NCBI RefSeq assembly: GCF_002878395.1
Contig: NC_061111.1
Location: 25,683,353-25,747,352 of the forward strand
Length of the DNA stretch: 64,000 nucleotides
Source: Capsicum annuum
Lineage: Eukaryota; Streptophyta; Magnoliopsida; Solanales; Solanaceae
Reading direction: 5' to 3'
In this document: positions 32,407-45,161 of the stretch, one piece after another
How the letters are laid out: each line of letters starts with the position of its first letter
How positions within the stretch are numbered: position 1 is the first letter of the stretch
The notes under the pieces: model-generated
Told to the model about the DNA's origin: nothing
Database searches by the model: none
Seen by the model: the letters and a program-made list of their open reading frames with translations, nothing else
Translations under genes and position numbers: made by a program

Positions 32407-33350
32407 TGCTTGATGTGTAACGGAGGTGGCTGAATCAGTATGAGCAAGGCATTTCTCATACATGACTAACTTTGTTCGCAAATCATCAAAGTTAATAGAA
32501 CCTCCAAAATATGTAGCAGCAGTAACAAAGTTATCATACTTATATCATCCAATCCTTCAAATACATATTCAATCAATTGTTGTTCAGTTAATGGAGAATT
32601 AATAGCCACTAAAGAGTCCCAATATTCTTAACCTCTCTAAAATAAGCCTCCACAGATTGAGTCAAAAGTTTATTAAGATTAGAAAGTTTTTATTTTAACT
32701 CCATGGATTTAGACAACTTGTAGTTAGGAATCGTTTATGTAAGCGTTCCCAAATTTGATTAGAAAATGTGAGATCACGTACCTCCACCAAATAATCACCT
32801 GAAACTATGGCAAAAAACCAAAAACGAATAGTTTCATCAGCACGAACTGTCGGTGATCAACTGATACAGGGGTGGTGGTGGTGCATCTACAACCGCCAAT
32901 ATAACATGAGCACAATAAATTGAGTTCTCCAATTCAAATAATTCTTGAAGCTACCAAGGGCATGTATAACAATACTGGTGATATTGGTTGGAGGATTAAA
33001 TATCGGTGGAAGAGCAACATATCCACCTAAATTAAGAGTACCGAATTGGTGGGGAATGAAATCAGTCTGGCTAGCTAGTGGAGGGTGAAGGTTGAGCCCA
33101 AAAAGAAAAGCAGGTAATATATTGTGGATGTTGGTAGAGATGTTATGGGCATAGTATCAGAATTTGAAGGAGCAGTACAGAAAACAGGGGCTACTTCATC
33201 AATCGGGTCAGTACTTGAAGGAGTTATTTGTATGGCTAGGGTTTGATTTCGGTTTGGTGTTATAGGATCCGTGGTTTCAGTGGAGATGGTTGAGGTCTCA
33301 AAATTGAAAGAAGACGGATTAGGGATGCCATGAGATGTCATGGAAACCAA
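32407..33350 (-). pseudogene. Copia gag, N-terminal part
   Basis: Minus-strand reading starts MVSMTSHGIPNPSSFNFETS at 33350 and stays open to 33075. Further copia gag-like blocks are readable in changing frames down to the hAT insertion. The last open piece (SATSVTHQALAT) joins in sense to the C-terminal part across the hAT target site. Confidence 0.55.
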
Positions 33351-33418
33351 GAAGAAGTGAGGAGGAGGCTAGCTAGGGTTCTTGGAGAAAAAAACTTAAG
33401 TGTATGGCTTTGATACCA

Positions 33419-33839
33419 TGTGACAAAGTAAGAAATAAATGGAAGACTCAACCAACTGGGAGCTCCTGAGTCTCATATATATAATAGAGAATTGTACAAC
33501 TAAAATATATATTTTCCTTATACAGGAAGACTTCCTATATATTAGAACCATATGGAAGACATTACTTATCTAACTGAAATTGCAAAGACATATCTTAATG
33601 TGGAACGAAGAGATACGATGGATATCCAATAAAGTCAAAATGGGGAGGCCTAATATATAGATTCTAGGATAAATATTTGCTACTATGTTCTGAAGAAGAG
33701 TAATCAAAGGAGATTTCATAAACAAAGGCATGTTAAGAGCTACTGGATCAAGGAGATCAACTTTCAACTGCATATAAAAGGATAGGACATATTATGTAGA
33801 GGCATTCTCTTAGTTATTTGAACAATTTTCCTAACTACA
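33419..33839 (-). repeat. Copia LTR (single copy seen)
   Basis: Start fixed by the adjacent PBS-like TGGTATCAAAGCC complement; the right end is estimated from the last ...ACA before the next element. No partner LTR in the window. Confidence 0.45.
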
Positions 33840-33871
33840 GATGCATATAGAGTTTATAATGTTTATTTCTT

Positions 33872-35152
33872 GGAAAGGGTCAGATTTATCTCACTACTTC
33901 GAAAAATTGGCTAAATATATCTTTTGTCATATTTTGGAGTCAAATTTATCTTCTTCTCATACTTTGGGGCCAAACTTACCCCTATACTTTATAAAATTGG
34001 CTAAATATATCATTCATTATATTTTGAGGTCAAATTTATCCTTGATGTCATACTTTCGGGTCATATTTATCCTCATTATTAAGAAATCTTTTACCTGTAC
34101 CCTTCCTTTAATAGAAAAACTCAAATCAACGTTAAATAACTCATTTTCTTAAACATAAATCACATCCTAATCTAATTCACCCGATTCGACCCACAAAAAT
34201 ACACAAACAAATATACCTCTCTCAGTTCTATTGGTCGAATTTTCTCAACGAAAAAAATACTTCTGTTGGTCGAATTTTCTCAACGAAAAAAATACTTCTC
34301 TTTCAACGTGCAACCGATGGGTTGTTTACAAATAATAAAAAGTAAAACGAAATGGGATAATGTAGAAGCATGGAACTGGAGAAAATGCTTGTAACAAACT
34401 CTGTTCCTGTTCAGTTATGTTCAAATTTTAAAATTTGGTATGCAATTCTATGTACATCTAGATTCTAAAATCAGTGAATAAATTTTCTGAACAAATGACA
34501 TGATGAAAAATTTGTGTAGATATAAATTGCATATAAATACATATGAATGAACAGATATCACGATTGATACATAGGGAGACTTTTTAACTCAAACTTCCAG
34601 AGAAATATCTAGTGAGTCTAATCTATTATATTTGACCGTGAAGTATCATTTTTCATGAGCTTTGCACTGATACAGATCCAAGAAACTGAGAGGAGTATAT
34701 TTCTTTGTGTTTGCATTGATGCAAATCAATTTTTCACAAGATATGCACTGATAAATATCTAGTGGTTTAATCTCACTGAGAAAATTTGACCATTAGAATT
34801 GAATGGGGTATATTTATTTGTGTTTGTGGCTCGAGTCGGATCAGACGGGTTAGATTAGGATGTGATTTATTTTTAAAAAATGAGGCATTTAACGTTAATT
34901 TGAGCTTTTCTATTAAAGAAATAGTACATGTGAATTTTTTTTTAACAATTAGGTAAATTTGACCTCAAAGTATGACATCGAGGGTAAATTTAACCACAAT
35001 GTATGATGAATGGTATATTTGGATAATTTTTCAAAGTAGGGGATAAATTTGACCTCAAAGTATGACATCAAGGATAAATTAAGCTCCGAAGTATGATAAA
35101 AGATATATTTAATCAATTTTTTAAAGTAGAAAGGTAAATTTATCCTTTTTCC
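33872..35152. mobile_element. Foldback / MULE-type non-autonomous element with ~380-bp TIRs and 9-bp TSD
   Basis: Starts GGAAAGGGTCAGATTTATC and ends ...GATAAATTTATCC-like sequence closing in CTTTTTCC. Direct 9-bp duplication TTATTTCTT at 33863-33871 and 35153-35161. The arms pair over about 33872-34250 and 34770-35152 by eye. Each arm contains internal units of the type GTCAAATTTATCC...ATACTTT. A 32-bp tandem duplication (TTGGTCGAATTTTCTCAACG...) lies in the left arm at about 34229-34290. No transposase inside. The 9-bp TSD and long TIR point to the Mutator superfamily. Confidence 0.85.
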
Positions 35153-35161
35153 TTATTTCTT

Positions 35162-35595
35162 TCTTGTTGCTTAACCTTGGGGAATCAGCTTGAGAGTTCA
35201 AAAAGCTGATTAGAGTTCAAAAAAGTTATGATCAAACACAATAATTTCAATTTCAAATTTTTGTAAAATGGTCTATTCATGTTTAGTTATAGATTTTGAA
35301 ATTGAAACTTGAAAAATTGAGCTTTTTAAAGTTGTGATATTTTGGAATGTGAAGTTGTGTTTGGACATGTGTTTTACTTGAAAAAAAGAAATTAAGTTAA
35401 GTGGAAGTCCCAAAAACTCAAAACATGGACTATTTTTTTGGGAACTTAAAAAAGAGTTTGAAGATTAAATCTGATTAAATTTCTTGACTCATTAGATATT
35501 TATAGATAATTTTTCAAAATCTGATACAAAACTATGGTCAAACACAAGCTAAGTTTGGGTCTTGTTGGACTAGTGAGTATTCCATTGATATAGTA
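35162..35595. other. AT-rich spacer, no gene
   Basis: Contains low-complexity sequence with TTTGGACATG/GTCAAACACAAGCT blocks common in Solanaceae MITEs, but no clean terminal repeats were seen. Confidence 0.4.
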
Positions 35596-37871
35596 TGTCA
35601 CGATCCGAACTAGGGCCTGACCGTGACGAACATCCCGAATCATGAAGGCTTGGACGTCCTACTCTATCTGATCTGGTAATCATGCACAACATTCATATCA
35701 TAAAAGAAAATGCGGAAATATAATCTGATACGGAGACATGGTCATTAACTCTGGGTTTCAAGACATAAGAAAGAAAACTACAATTCAAAACATCTGAATA
35801 AGATCTGACTCAGTCTACAAAATCTCTACTACATCTCAAACTATTTTGAAAATTGGGACAAGGCCCCCAGTAGACCAAACCAACGGAATAACATAATCTG
35901 AAATAATAGGCCTTCTGGAACAAAGAAGGCTCACCACTGAATGGATCACTTCTCTCTAGAATACTCTACTGATTAGCCGGACCCTTGGACTGGGCCTCCG
36001 AACCTGGGAAGTAGGGGGTCAATACAGATGTACTGGTATGCAGAGCAGATCCAAAATACTAGATTATATTCAATATATATGAGAGCAATTTAAAATAGTT
36101 AATAAACATATCAGATAGTAAAAAATCTCATGGGCATTTTGAAAAGATTCTGTAAAATCATCTGAACTCTGAGACACTCTTAGTTTTACTTCTGCGCTAG
36201 GTGGTATACCCTACAACTCTGAAATTCTACGGGCTATATGGAATCCACCATTGACTCGGCGGGGAAGCCTCTAACCCAAGTGTACCGCAAGGGTTGTAGT
36301 CTCTGACTCTACTACGCCACACGGCTGTCGCCAGCATAAAAATAATATACCAAAATCGGCAAATCACGGTTTTAGGATAAGAGTTACTTGAACTCAATCC
36401 TTCTTTGGGTAACCACCTAACCCTCTTTAAGCCCGATTTTAACTCTTTAAAGCATGCATTCTATGAAATCAAACTCTGAAAACATACTCTGTTATGGCAT
36501 ACATACTTATGGTATCATCATACCATTGACTTGCAAATCACATCTCTGAGCCATTATTAGCATATTACAATCTCTATTTTCAAAACATAAATTCGGGACC
36601 ACCATATCAATAAATCATTTCAAAGAAATCTTTCTCTAAAACTCATGTAACACATGTATGCAACTCTCTTTGTCAAACTTTCAATGATGTAAGGTGGTCC
36701 TGTCAAATCTCTTAATTTCATGCAAATCTTTCTCTTTTAACAAAATATATTTACATCAAGAAACTCCCTCTCTTAAATCTCTAAATAATGCTCAAAATAC
36801 TATGGTATTTGAGTAAACAAATTTCAAGCCATAAATCATGCATTTCAAGTCCTTCACATTAAGATCATAAACTTAAAGTCATCACAAGAGAGGGATTTCA
36901 TAAGTTGTGCTCCAAACAATCTTAAATCTAAATTTTTATACATATACATATACATGTAAATCAGTTTAAGGGGGAAAGACCTAAAAACCAAATCAACAAT
37001 ACAATTAAACATTCATAATGCTTAATAAATCATGTATTTCAAAAACCCCTTTCTAAATTCATGCTTGATAATCTTTAAATCATGTTCCAGTGTTTACAAG
37101 CCTATATTAGTTTTTAGGATAAACCCCACGTACCTCAATTTAGAAATTTGATGGATGATTCTTGAAGCCTACGATTTGGAGATTCCAAATCTTCAATCAA
37201 TCTTGAAAATCCACGGTTAAATCTTGAGTTATTTTGGTTTTCTTGTTTGAAACCCTAAGGAGTGTTCTTGATGGTTTTTGATGAAAATATCAATAATGAG
37301 GTCATTTGGGATTAAATCTTGTGTTTAGGCTAATAAAGGGATGAAAAATACCCAATATACCCTTAATGAGACGGACTAAAAATATAACTGGGAGACCGAT
37401 TTCATAGGCCACCGCGACGCGCCACAATCGCGGTGGCTCACTGAAAATTGACGAGTGGGATTCTTAAGGTCACCGCGACGCGGAGCCATCACATTGTCCC
37501 ACTGGTTGGAACCTGGAACTTCAGCGCGATGCGCCACAATCGCGCTATGCTACTGGAATTTGACAATTTCCAAATAGACCCCCTCCGCGACGCGCCAAAC
37601 ACCAAAATGACGGTGTTTTACGACTAGAACTTAAATTAGCCATAACTTCTTACCTGTGTATCGAATTTGGGCGAATCATATATCGACGGAAAGTTCATTC
37701 AATTTCCCACATGATAAAAAGTCGAAATTAGGGAAATTATATATGATTTAAACTTTACTCACTTTGAAAGTCAGAAATAAGACTAAGTTTCTTTGACACA
37801 ATTCTAGTCATTTAACTCTAAGAGCATATTACCACGAGTTAACGCATGAGCGATTTTTGCGGGGTGTTACA
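35596..37871 (-). mobile_element. Solo LTR of a Ty3/gypsy element with 5-bp TSD
   Basis: 2276 bp starting TGTCACGATCCGAAC and ending GGGGTGTTACA, flanked by TAGTA at 35591-35595 and 37872-37876. The interior resembles the other gypsy LTRs read on the minus strand (CCACGTACCTCA as the complement of TGAGGTACGTGG; the TTCCGTCGATATATGATTCG block inverted). There is no internal region, so it is a product of LTR-LTR recombination. Confidence 0.88.
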
Positions 37872-37876
37872 TAGTA

Positions 37877-40530
37877 TGAGATTCCAAGGATAAGTCTGGC
37901 CGATCTTCATTTTTACACGAAAAAAAATCATTTTTACGCCGTAAAAGATCAGAAAGACCATTTTCTTTTATTTATTTTGTAAGTAACCAAAATATCTTAA
38001 TTTCTTCTTGATGGCCTCTTTCACACAAGCCAGATAAATGAGAATAATTGTCTTGAGGAGCATGTTTTTCTTTTATGAAAATATTGACATTTTCTCCACC
38101 TGATTTTTATGTGTTTTCAAGAAGTACATTCAGTTAAAATTGACCAACATTTCTATCAGGCTTAACTAAGATTGATTGATACTAGTATATATATACCATC
38201 ATTCATCTTCTTTCCACTAAGAAATTGGATAGCCACTATGGCATGGCATGATATGTTGTCTCTTTCAATGCACAGTTTGTCGATAATCATGAGTTATCAA
38301 GTTCAAATTCCAGCGGAAACAAAAATAGTAGGCGATTTCTTTGTACCTGTCCTAGCCTTGGTGGACATAGTTTCCTAGTACTTATTATTAGTGGAGGCGG
38401 AAAAAATTCTACGGAATTAGTCGAGGTGTGCGCAAGTTGGTCTGGACACCATGATTACCTAAAGAAAAAGAAACACACATTTTGTTTTGGTTTGGATCCT
38501 ACCATACCCACGCCCACGGGTAATTGAAGTCTCCCACTTCCTTTTATCAACCCCTAGCTAGTGGGAAATTGTATTGCATCTCATAATAGAAAAGGACAAT
38601 GCTAATTATAAACAAGTGTCCTTTATAGAGAAAAAATTGTGGATGGGGGGCAAGTGAATTGAATAATGTGTTAACAGGATTTTGGATGTTCTTATTATAT
38701 GCTTGATCCTCCACTCATTTAGTGTTTTCCCTATTCAGCCACAGTTTAAAGAAAATCTTCATCTGGCTGCTGCTATGAGACAGAGAGGCTGAGGCTGAGG
38801 CTGTTTCAGATAGACCCTCGGCTCAAGGAAAAACAGTCCTATGCAGTCCCAGAAAACAAGTAAAGGAAGTACAAGAAACAAGAGATAATAACAATAGGTA
38901 GTAACATAACAGAAATTACAATAAAACAATACGATAATCGAGTTACAAGTAACAAATATTGCATGTGCTTGATTGTTGGGTGTGTCGCCAACAAAGTTAA
39001 TTCCACGTTGATAGCTGAAGAGAAGAAGAAGATAAACTAATATATAAGATGAAAGAATACTCTTAATAGACTGAGGTCATTTTGGAAAAACCGAGCACAC
39101 GGTTTTAACCAAAATGTACAATATTATTATACCATGTTAAAAGTACTTTTGGGTTGTTTTAGCCCAACAACTGGCCTTTGCCCCTCGTCGAGCTTCATTG
39201 TGTGAGACCTTTTGGGAAATCTGTGTAACCTTGGCCAAAATAGATAATCTCAAATTGTTTTAAGAGTATCTTTCGGCTGTTTGACCCCACAGTTATATCA
39301 CAGAAGTCATTTTTAAGATTCTTTCTTCAACTAGAGTTGTGTTCTGGTGTTTAGTTATCATAAAATGTTCTCATTCAAAAGAGTGAACATGACTTCCATC
39401 ACTTGTGGACGGACCTAGTTTTACTTACAACTATCTTAACTTTTAATTTAATATCGATTGCTCCAACTAACGTTTTATATATTATTATCACCCTTTAATA
39501 ACCAAAATTTCATCAGCGCAATATCCGATTGTCTAAAACTATTACTTTCTATGAAAAACAGGTTTCCAAAAGACATGTTTAAGGAAAATGACTTTCGTCA
39601 TACTAGACAAACACAACACATTAGTTATCTTACTGAGTACATGTACATTACTATTATGATTTACCATATGAGCCAAGTGTCTATTGCAAACCACCTATTT
39701 GCCTTCGTAATTAAGGTAGGATAAGGCTGCATACACACTATCCTCCCCGGACGTACACTGGGTATGTTGTTGATTTACCAAATGATATTTCTATTACTTT
39801 TCCCTCTTTTCTTATTCTTATGTTATAAGTTCTTGGGAAAGAAGTGACTCTAAATGCTTTGTTATTGTGTATACTTTTGTTCTATTATAGCTCAAGATAT
39901 TTTGTTTCATTTTCAAGTGCCGCTTGAAACTTGACCTACCATTAAACAAATGTAATGTTAATTATTTCATGCAACTTGTTGCAATATTCAATAGTCTCAC
40001 CAACTACTTTGCATGTGTAGGATCACAAGAATCCATATTTTGTTCTTGATGCTCCCACAAAGAAGTTGGTAAAGATGTTCTAGAGACCAAGCATTAAAAT
40101 GGAAGGTAGAAATTGATTCTGAATCAAACTTTCCATATTGCTATTATAAAAATATATCACCGTGAAATCATCATACAAAGAAAAGAAAAGGCACTGAGGA
40201 GGAGAAAAAAAAAAGAAGAAGCTCATTCAGTGATCTAAACAGGTGCTGTCTTTATGTGGTCAATGCACTTTCAGAACTCATTAATTTATTGCAATCTTCT
40301 TGTTTCAAAGACCCCACAGAGATATTCCTAAATCTTGTTGTGTGCACCAGTTATTGCTTTCTCTTTTCCTTTTTAGCTGGGATAAGTAATGAATCTGATG
40401 TTTGCTTCATTGTACACTAAGCATATTTATTCTGTTCAAAATGTTATAGATTTTATTCTTCCAAGCATCTGAAGTTTCCTAAGTCAGTTAGGTATAACAT
40501 TGCCAGAGTGGTACTACATTGGAATTTTTG
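37877..40530. other. Intergenic region 3' of ABCG14, with SINE fragments
   Basis: No gene recognised. Two pieces look like SINE 3' portions: about 38391-38462 (GAATTAGTCGAGGTGTGCGC ... GGACACCATGATTA) and about 39708-39772 (AAGGTAGGATAAGGCTGCAT ... ACTGGGTATGTTGTTG). Both match sequences I associate with Solanaceae tRNA-derived SINEs. The rest is AT-rich. Confidence 0.5.
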
Positions 40531-40647
40531 TTGTATATGATCAAAATCTGTCGATGGAATCATAATCTAAATCTAACATTATTACTATATGTTGTTGGCG
40601 GAAAAGCCGTTCGATTTTGCTCTTGAAATGGTTTGCTCTGCACGTGT

Positions 40648-43605
40648 TCATCGTACGCGATTGAGTGCTAGATAAGCAACAAGCCGGTATCCCACTAGCA
40701 TTAGAGCCATGATGAATACATCCATCCACATATTGTTCAGGCCTACTGATTTTATGGCTGGAAATTCTGCAACCTGGCAATAGACACCTTTAGAACACTC
40801 ATAGTAGTCGTTATCATTGTATTGTACCCCTAGAAGTAACTTGTAGCAGTAGTAGCTGTAGCTCAGATATTTTAACCAAACTATGAAAGGGGGAATTTGC
40901 TGAATGTAATATCCTCCGGCAATTAGGAAGACTAAAGTTGTGACTGATGCTAAGGTAGTCGCCTGTTTCACATCCATAAGCAAGGCACCATAAGCTAGAC
41001 CGAGACTCTGAGAAACGAGTACGCTGTAAAGGACTACTAGAAGAGAGAGGATGAAGGTGGCAGGGTTGGCTTTGAGTCCACCCATCCAATATAGGATGAA
41101 GGTAAATGCTGTTGGTAGTGCCAGTTCCAAGGGCAGATCCCCCACAGTTTTAGCTAGAAAATATGATGACAGTCGGTACATTCCTGATGATCGCTCTTTG
41201 ATGAGCATCCTTCTTTCTTGGGGAAAAGTGAAAACTGCATTGTAGAGTGGATAGAAGCCCCAGAATACGGCGAAGAAGAATACCATTGCAATCTGCACAA
41301 GGAAGTCAAATCATAAATTTCATTAGCAATTGAGTTCTTCTATTCTATGTTGATGTGAAATGTGATAAGATGAGATTGTCAATATTAATGTAGCAACTCG
41401 GAAATGGTTTTATATTAGAAGAGATTGTCATGTTGGCTGTAAATACGAGCCTTCTGCTATTATTGGAGCTACCTAGTGTAAATCTTGAAACTTACTCTGT
41501 CTTCAACGTGAGATGTTGGAGTGTGCCACCATAATAGTCCAGCAAGAAATGCTACACTAACAACTTGGAAGATTCGAAGCTTGTTGAAGGTCTCATATCT
41601 TCGTTCCTTCAGCCCCCGTAGTAGCAGCACCTTAAATTGATAACCCCAACTTGTGCACCATTGCTCTGACCTCACACCATTTTCTGCACGAGTAGAGCAC
41701 GATAGAGCTGGAATTAGTCACTAATTAGAGGTAAATGAACAGTTTGATGTCAATTAAAATCATCCTTTTCTTCACTGTGAATTGGAAACTTACTTGTTGA
41801 AACATCCTTTGTGTAACTGTAATTGTTGGTATCTGAATTGCATAGCTCACTCTTCAACCTTGTAGAAATGTTCTTGTCATAAGCTGAGATGAGAGCTTCT
41901 CTCACAGTTTTCTTCTCATGTTCTGTATTGTCACCTTGCTCAATTGCATGCTTGGAATCAGGTCCAATTCCTGAAAAGTTAAAGATAGATTTTAAAGAGA
42001 TATCGACACCAAAGGCTAATGGCAGTCCAGTGCACAAAAACTTCAGCTATGTGCGTGGTCCGGGGAAGGGCCAGACCACAAGGGCCTCTTTACAAAGCTT
42101 TACCCTGCATTTCTGCAAGAGGATGTTTCCATAGCTTGAACCTGTTACCTCCTGATTACATGACAGTAACTTTTCCTGCTACTCCAAGGCTCCCTTTTGT
42201 TTAACTCCATACACATTATCTTTTAAATCTCTCAATTTTCAACCTTAATTTTTGCATATCTTTTTCCCCTCTCTATACAATAATTGGTCAAAAAGGAACA
42301 TTAAAGAACTTAGATTGGGATTCATTGATTAAATTAGGGAAAACTTATGAGTGGATTCTCTTTTTACCCTACTTATGTAAAGTCATTGAACAATTACCAC
42401 TGTTTATCACCAAACTTAGTGACTCATTTGCTTTTTATCAGACCAAACTCAGTGATGAAACTGTGGACCTTTAAGAGTAAGTTGATTTGCTAGGAATGAA
42501 ATTTATGTTAGAATGTTTGAATTACCATTGGCAAGATCAAGCAAGAGATCAGCAGGATTGATAGTGATGGATGTGGAAAAACCAACAGAGGAGAAGTACT
42601 CGAGGGCACTTGATGCAGGACCATAGTAGATAGGGCAGCCTTCAGAAAGCAAGACTGCCTTATCAAACATATGGTAGAGCCTGCTGGATGGCTGGTGGAT
42701 TGTAGTGATTACAGTTCTGCCACCATCAGCTAGGCGCTTAACTGTAGTTAGAATCCTCAGAGCTGTAGTAGAATCCAAACCAGAAGTAGGCTCATCTAGC
42801 AATAGCAAACTAGGGTTAATTAGCATTTCTTGACCAATACTAACCCTCTTTTTCTCCCCACCTGATATCCCCCTAAATAATGGTCCTCCTATCATGCTGT
42901 TTCGACACTTGTTTAACCCGAGCTCTGCAATAACATGCTCCACATGCCTTTCCTTTTCCTCCCTACTTAGGCTTTGGGGAAGTCTTAACAGAGCTGTGAA
43001 AAGGAGAGTTTCTGTTACAGTTAGATGAGGATATAGGACATCGTCCTGTGCCACGAATCCAGTACGGCGTTTGATAGCTCCAGAGAATGGCTGGCTGTTG
43101 TATGTAATTTTCCCTGATAGTTTACCCGATAAACGCCCTCCTAAAGCTGTTAGGAGGGTAGTTTTTCCACTACCTGATGGACCTAACATTGCTAGCATCT
43201 CCCCTGGGCACACTATACCTGTCACTCCATTTAGTATAGTCTTTTCTTTTGTACTTGATGGTCCTCCACAACACATTCCCTTGGTTTCTTGCCTAATCTT
43301 GTAGACAACTTCTTCAAACTGCATATAACATATTGACCGGCCAAGATATCAACAATAAAGAACCATTGAATAAATATGATACATGTTTTGCAAATAAAGA
43401 AACAAATTGATCAGTACATATTATGCATGTAACTAAGAAGTCTTAAGGAAAATTAAAATAGAAAAGGGACCTTGAGAGTTATGGGAAACAAGGCCCTTTG
43501 TATAAGGGACTCTGAGTTCATCTCTGGCTTCGACGGATTAGGCGGTGCTGCCATCAATTCTGTGCCAAAGTTTTCTGGTTTTGGTGCTACACAATGAAGA
43601 GGCAT
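40648..43605 (-). CDS. ABCG14: Half-size ABC transporter, subfamily G (ABCG14-like), five exons, complete
   Basis: Exons (minus): 43605-43471, 43318-42526, 41970-41794, 41683-41496, 41292-40648; all introns GT-AG, 645 aa in total, the length of Arabidopsis ABCG14. The ATP-binding domain has Walker A GPSGSGKT (about residues 91-98), Q-loop Gln about 136, signature ISGGEKKR (196-203), Walker B LLLLDEP (216-222) and switch His about 253. The second half is the ABC2 membrane domain, with a first membrane span near residues 397-415 ([15 protein letters not shown]) and five more in exon 5. In Arabidopsis ABCG14 moves cytokinins from root to shoot at the plasma membrane, acting as a dimer. N-terminal [10 protein letters not shown] and the C-terminal [14 protein letters not shown] block support this orthology; function here is inferred. 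No stop or frameshift found. Confidence 0.92.
42019..42195 (-). mobile_element. tRNA-derived SINE (Au/TS-like) in intron 2 of ABCG14, same strand as the gene
   Basis: Read on the minus strand it begins GGGAGCCTTGGAGTAGCAGG (A-box region), carries a B box AGGTTCAAGCT (42132-42143), then ATGCAGGGTAAAGC and CTTGTGGTCTGGCCCTTCCC, and ends near TGCACTGGACTGCC. This order matches plant Au-type SINEs as found in Solanaceae. It is near full length. It lies well inside the 555-nt intron, so splicing should not be disturbed. Confidence 0.8.
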
Positions 43606-45161
43606 TGGCCAAAATTAGTTCAAAGAGGCAATGTTTTTTAGTAGCACTATGTTTAGTAGTGAATAGGGAAGAAGTTATAAGAAGGGAGAGAAGTTAAAGA
43701 GTTGCTTTTAACTTGAGTTTTCCCAAGAGAACTGAACAACCATATAAATATATAAACTGAGAAAGACACAGAAAAAAAAGACCAGTATCTATTGTGTGTG
43801 TTGAAGTCTCCATGATGTAGGCCTATCTCTCCCTTTCTTTTTCATCTGTGGTTCCCACCCTTTTTCTCTTAAAGTAATGTAACACTTTCACTTAATCAAA
43901 TTATTTAAACTATCTCCTTTCATTTTAGTTCTTCCTCGTAATGATCCCCTCTTATCATTTTAGCATCTTGTTTCTCTCTCATATTTCAACCCAGAGAAGC
44001 CGAGGGTCTATCAGAAACAATGGTTCTACCTCTAAGACAGGAGTTAGATCTGTGTACATCCTATCCTCCTCAGATCCCAGTGGGATTACATTGGATATAT
44101 TGTCGTTGTTGTTTTTGTATGTCAAGTGAGTGTTACTTCGTATAACACAACAAATTTAGTTTTAGAACACTAATTTTAGAGGTATGAAAAGATCGAGTCG
44201 CAAAAGGAACATGTGAAGACATATTTTTAAAGATGTGGCCTTTATCTATGCCACACTAGTAGATCTCCTTAGAATAGCCAAATGAAAGGTTCATATATAG
44301 ATCATTATTCATCATGCAGGCTCACTTCCAACAATAAGAAGTGGGTAATGAGAACATGCCACTGAACAGATCATTTTTTCACTTAGCCTTGCAACTCTGA
44401 TTGAAAAGAAACTAAGATTTAGACATTAATTATGTAAATAATGATTTTTCTTTAGAACAAGTTGCAATATAAGAAAATGAAAATCTAATGTGGCAGTACC
44501 CTATGAATCATGGGCTTTTGTAGGCTAATTTTGTCGGATTTGTCTCTTTTTTTTTTCTCTCCTTTTTTATTATTTAAGCATTGTGATTTATACGGATGAT
44601 TTATTTATATTAGTGTAATAATAATTTTCACCATTCACTAATAAACAAGAATTAGATATGAAATAAGTTAGATATGAAATAAGTCGTTAAATAATATGTA
44701 ACTAACATATTTTTTAGGTCATCATTAAATAAAATTACGACGAATTCTTATGTTTAGCTATGAAAGTTATGCTAATGCATTTTAGCCTGCTTAATAGGTG
44801 AGATGCCTTATTTTTCGAGTTACTATTCTCACTTCTTATGAACATTCATACATAATAATTTGATAATGTAAAAATTATATTACATATTAATATTAATTGT
44901 GTATTGGAGTTAACTCTTTTCCTTTTCATTTGAATTCCATTGTAAAAAATTTATGTACTTCTTTATAACATTGGTAGTGCTACACAACTTTAATTCAATA
45001 AAGCTCTATTATTTTTGGACTTTTTAAAAGTTTTCTGCAAATGGGTTCTCACATTATCTGCATGTCAACTCCTGTGCATGCTGCACCTTTTTTTTCTTTG
45101 GCTTTTAATTACTATAAATATATTTGTTTTTCTATCTTATGCACTCCTTTCTTTTTCTCTT
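43606..45161. other. Upstream region of ABCG14 and spacer, with a SINE 3' fragment
   Basis: The first ~150 bp is 5' UTR and core promoter of ABCG14. At about 43991-44120 a SINE-type 3' segment is readable on the plus strand (AGCCGAGGGTCTATCAGAAAC ... TGGGATTACATTGGATATAT, then GTTGTTG). The remainder, to 45161, is AT-rich without a recognised gene. Confidence 0.55.
43735..43760 (-). promoter_or_regulatory. Putative TATA region of the ABCG14-like gene
   Basis: On the minus strand the tract reads GTTTATATATTTATATGG, about 140 bp upstream of the ATG at 43605, leaving a short AG-rich 5' UTR. It is the best TATA candidate in the upstream 300 bp. Confidence 0.45.

Larger units (their letters stand above)
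30748..33839 (-). mobile_element. Ty1/copia remnant, minus strand: one LTR plus gag, interrupted by a hAT element
   Basis: A putative LTR starts TGTGACAAAG at 33419 and may end ...CTAACTACA at 33839. Just inside it is a PBS-like sequence (minus strand TGGTATCAAAGCC). A copia-type gag follows on the minus strand from MTSHGIPNPSS near 33341 down to 30748, with stops. Pol and the second LTR are not found left of 30748, so the element is truncated. A hAT element sits inside gag at 31075-32398 with a clean target duplication. Confidence 0.6.

Noticed and set aside
33872..35152. Part of the copia LTR to its left.
   Set aside because: It has its own inverted ends and a perfect 9-bp target duplication, so it is a separate element.
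41889..42204. Plus-strand ORFs across ABCG14 intron 2 and exon 3.
   Set aside because: Antisense shadows of exon 3 and the SINE.
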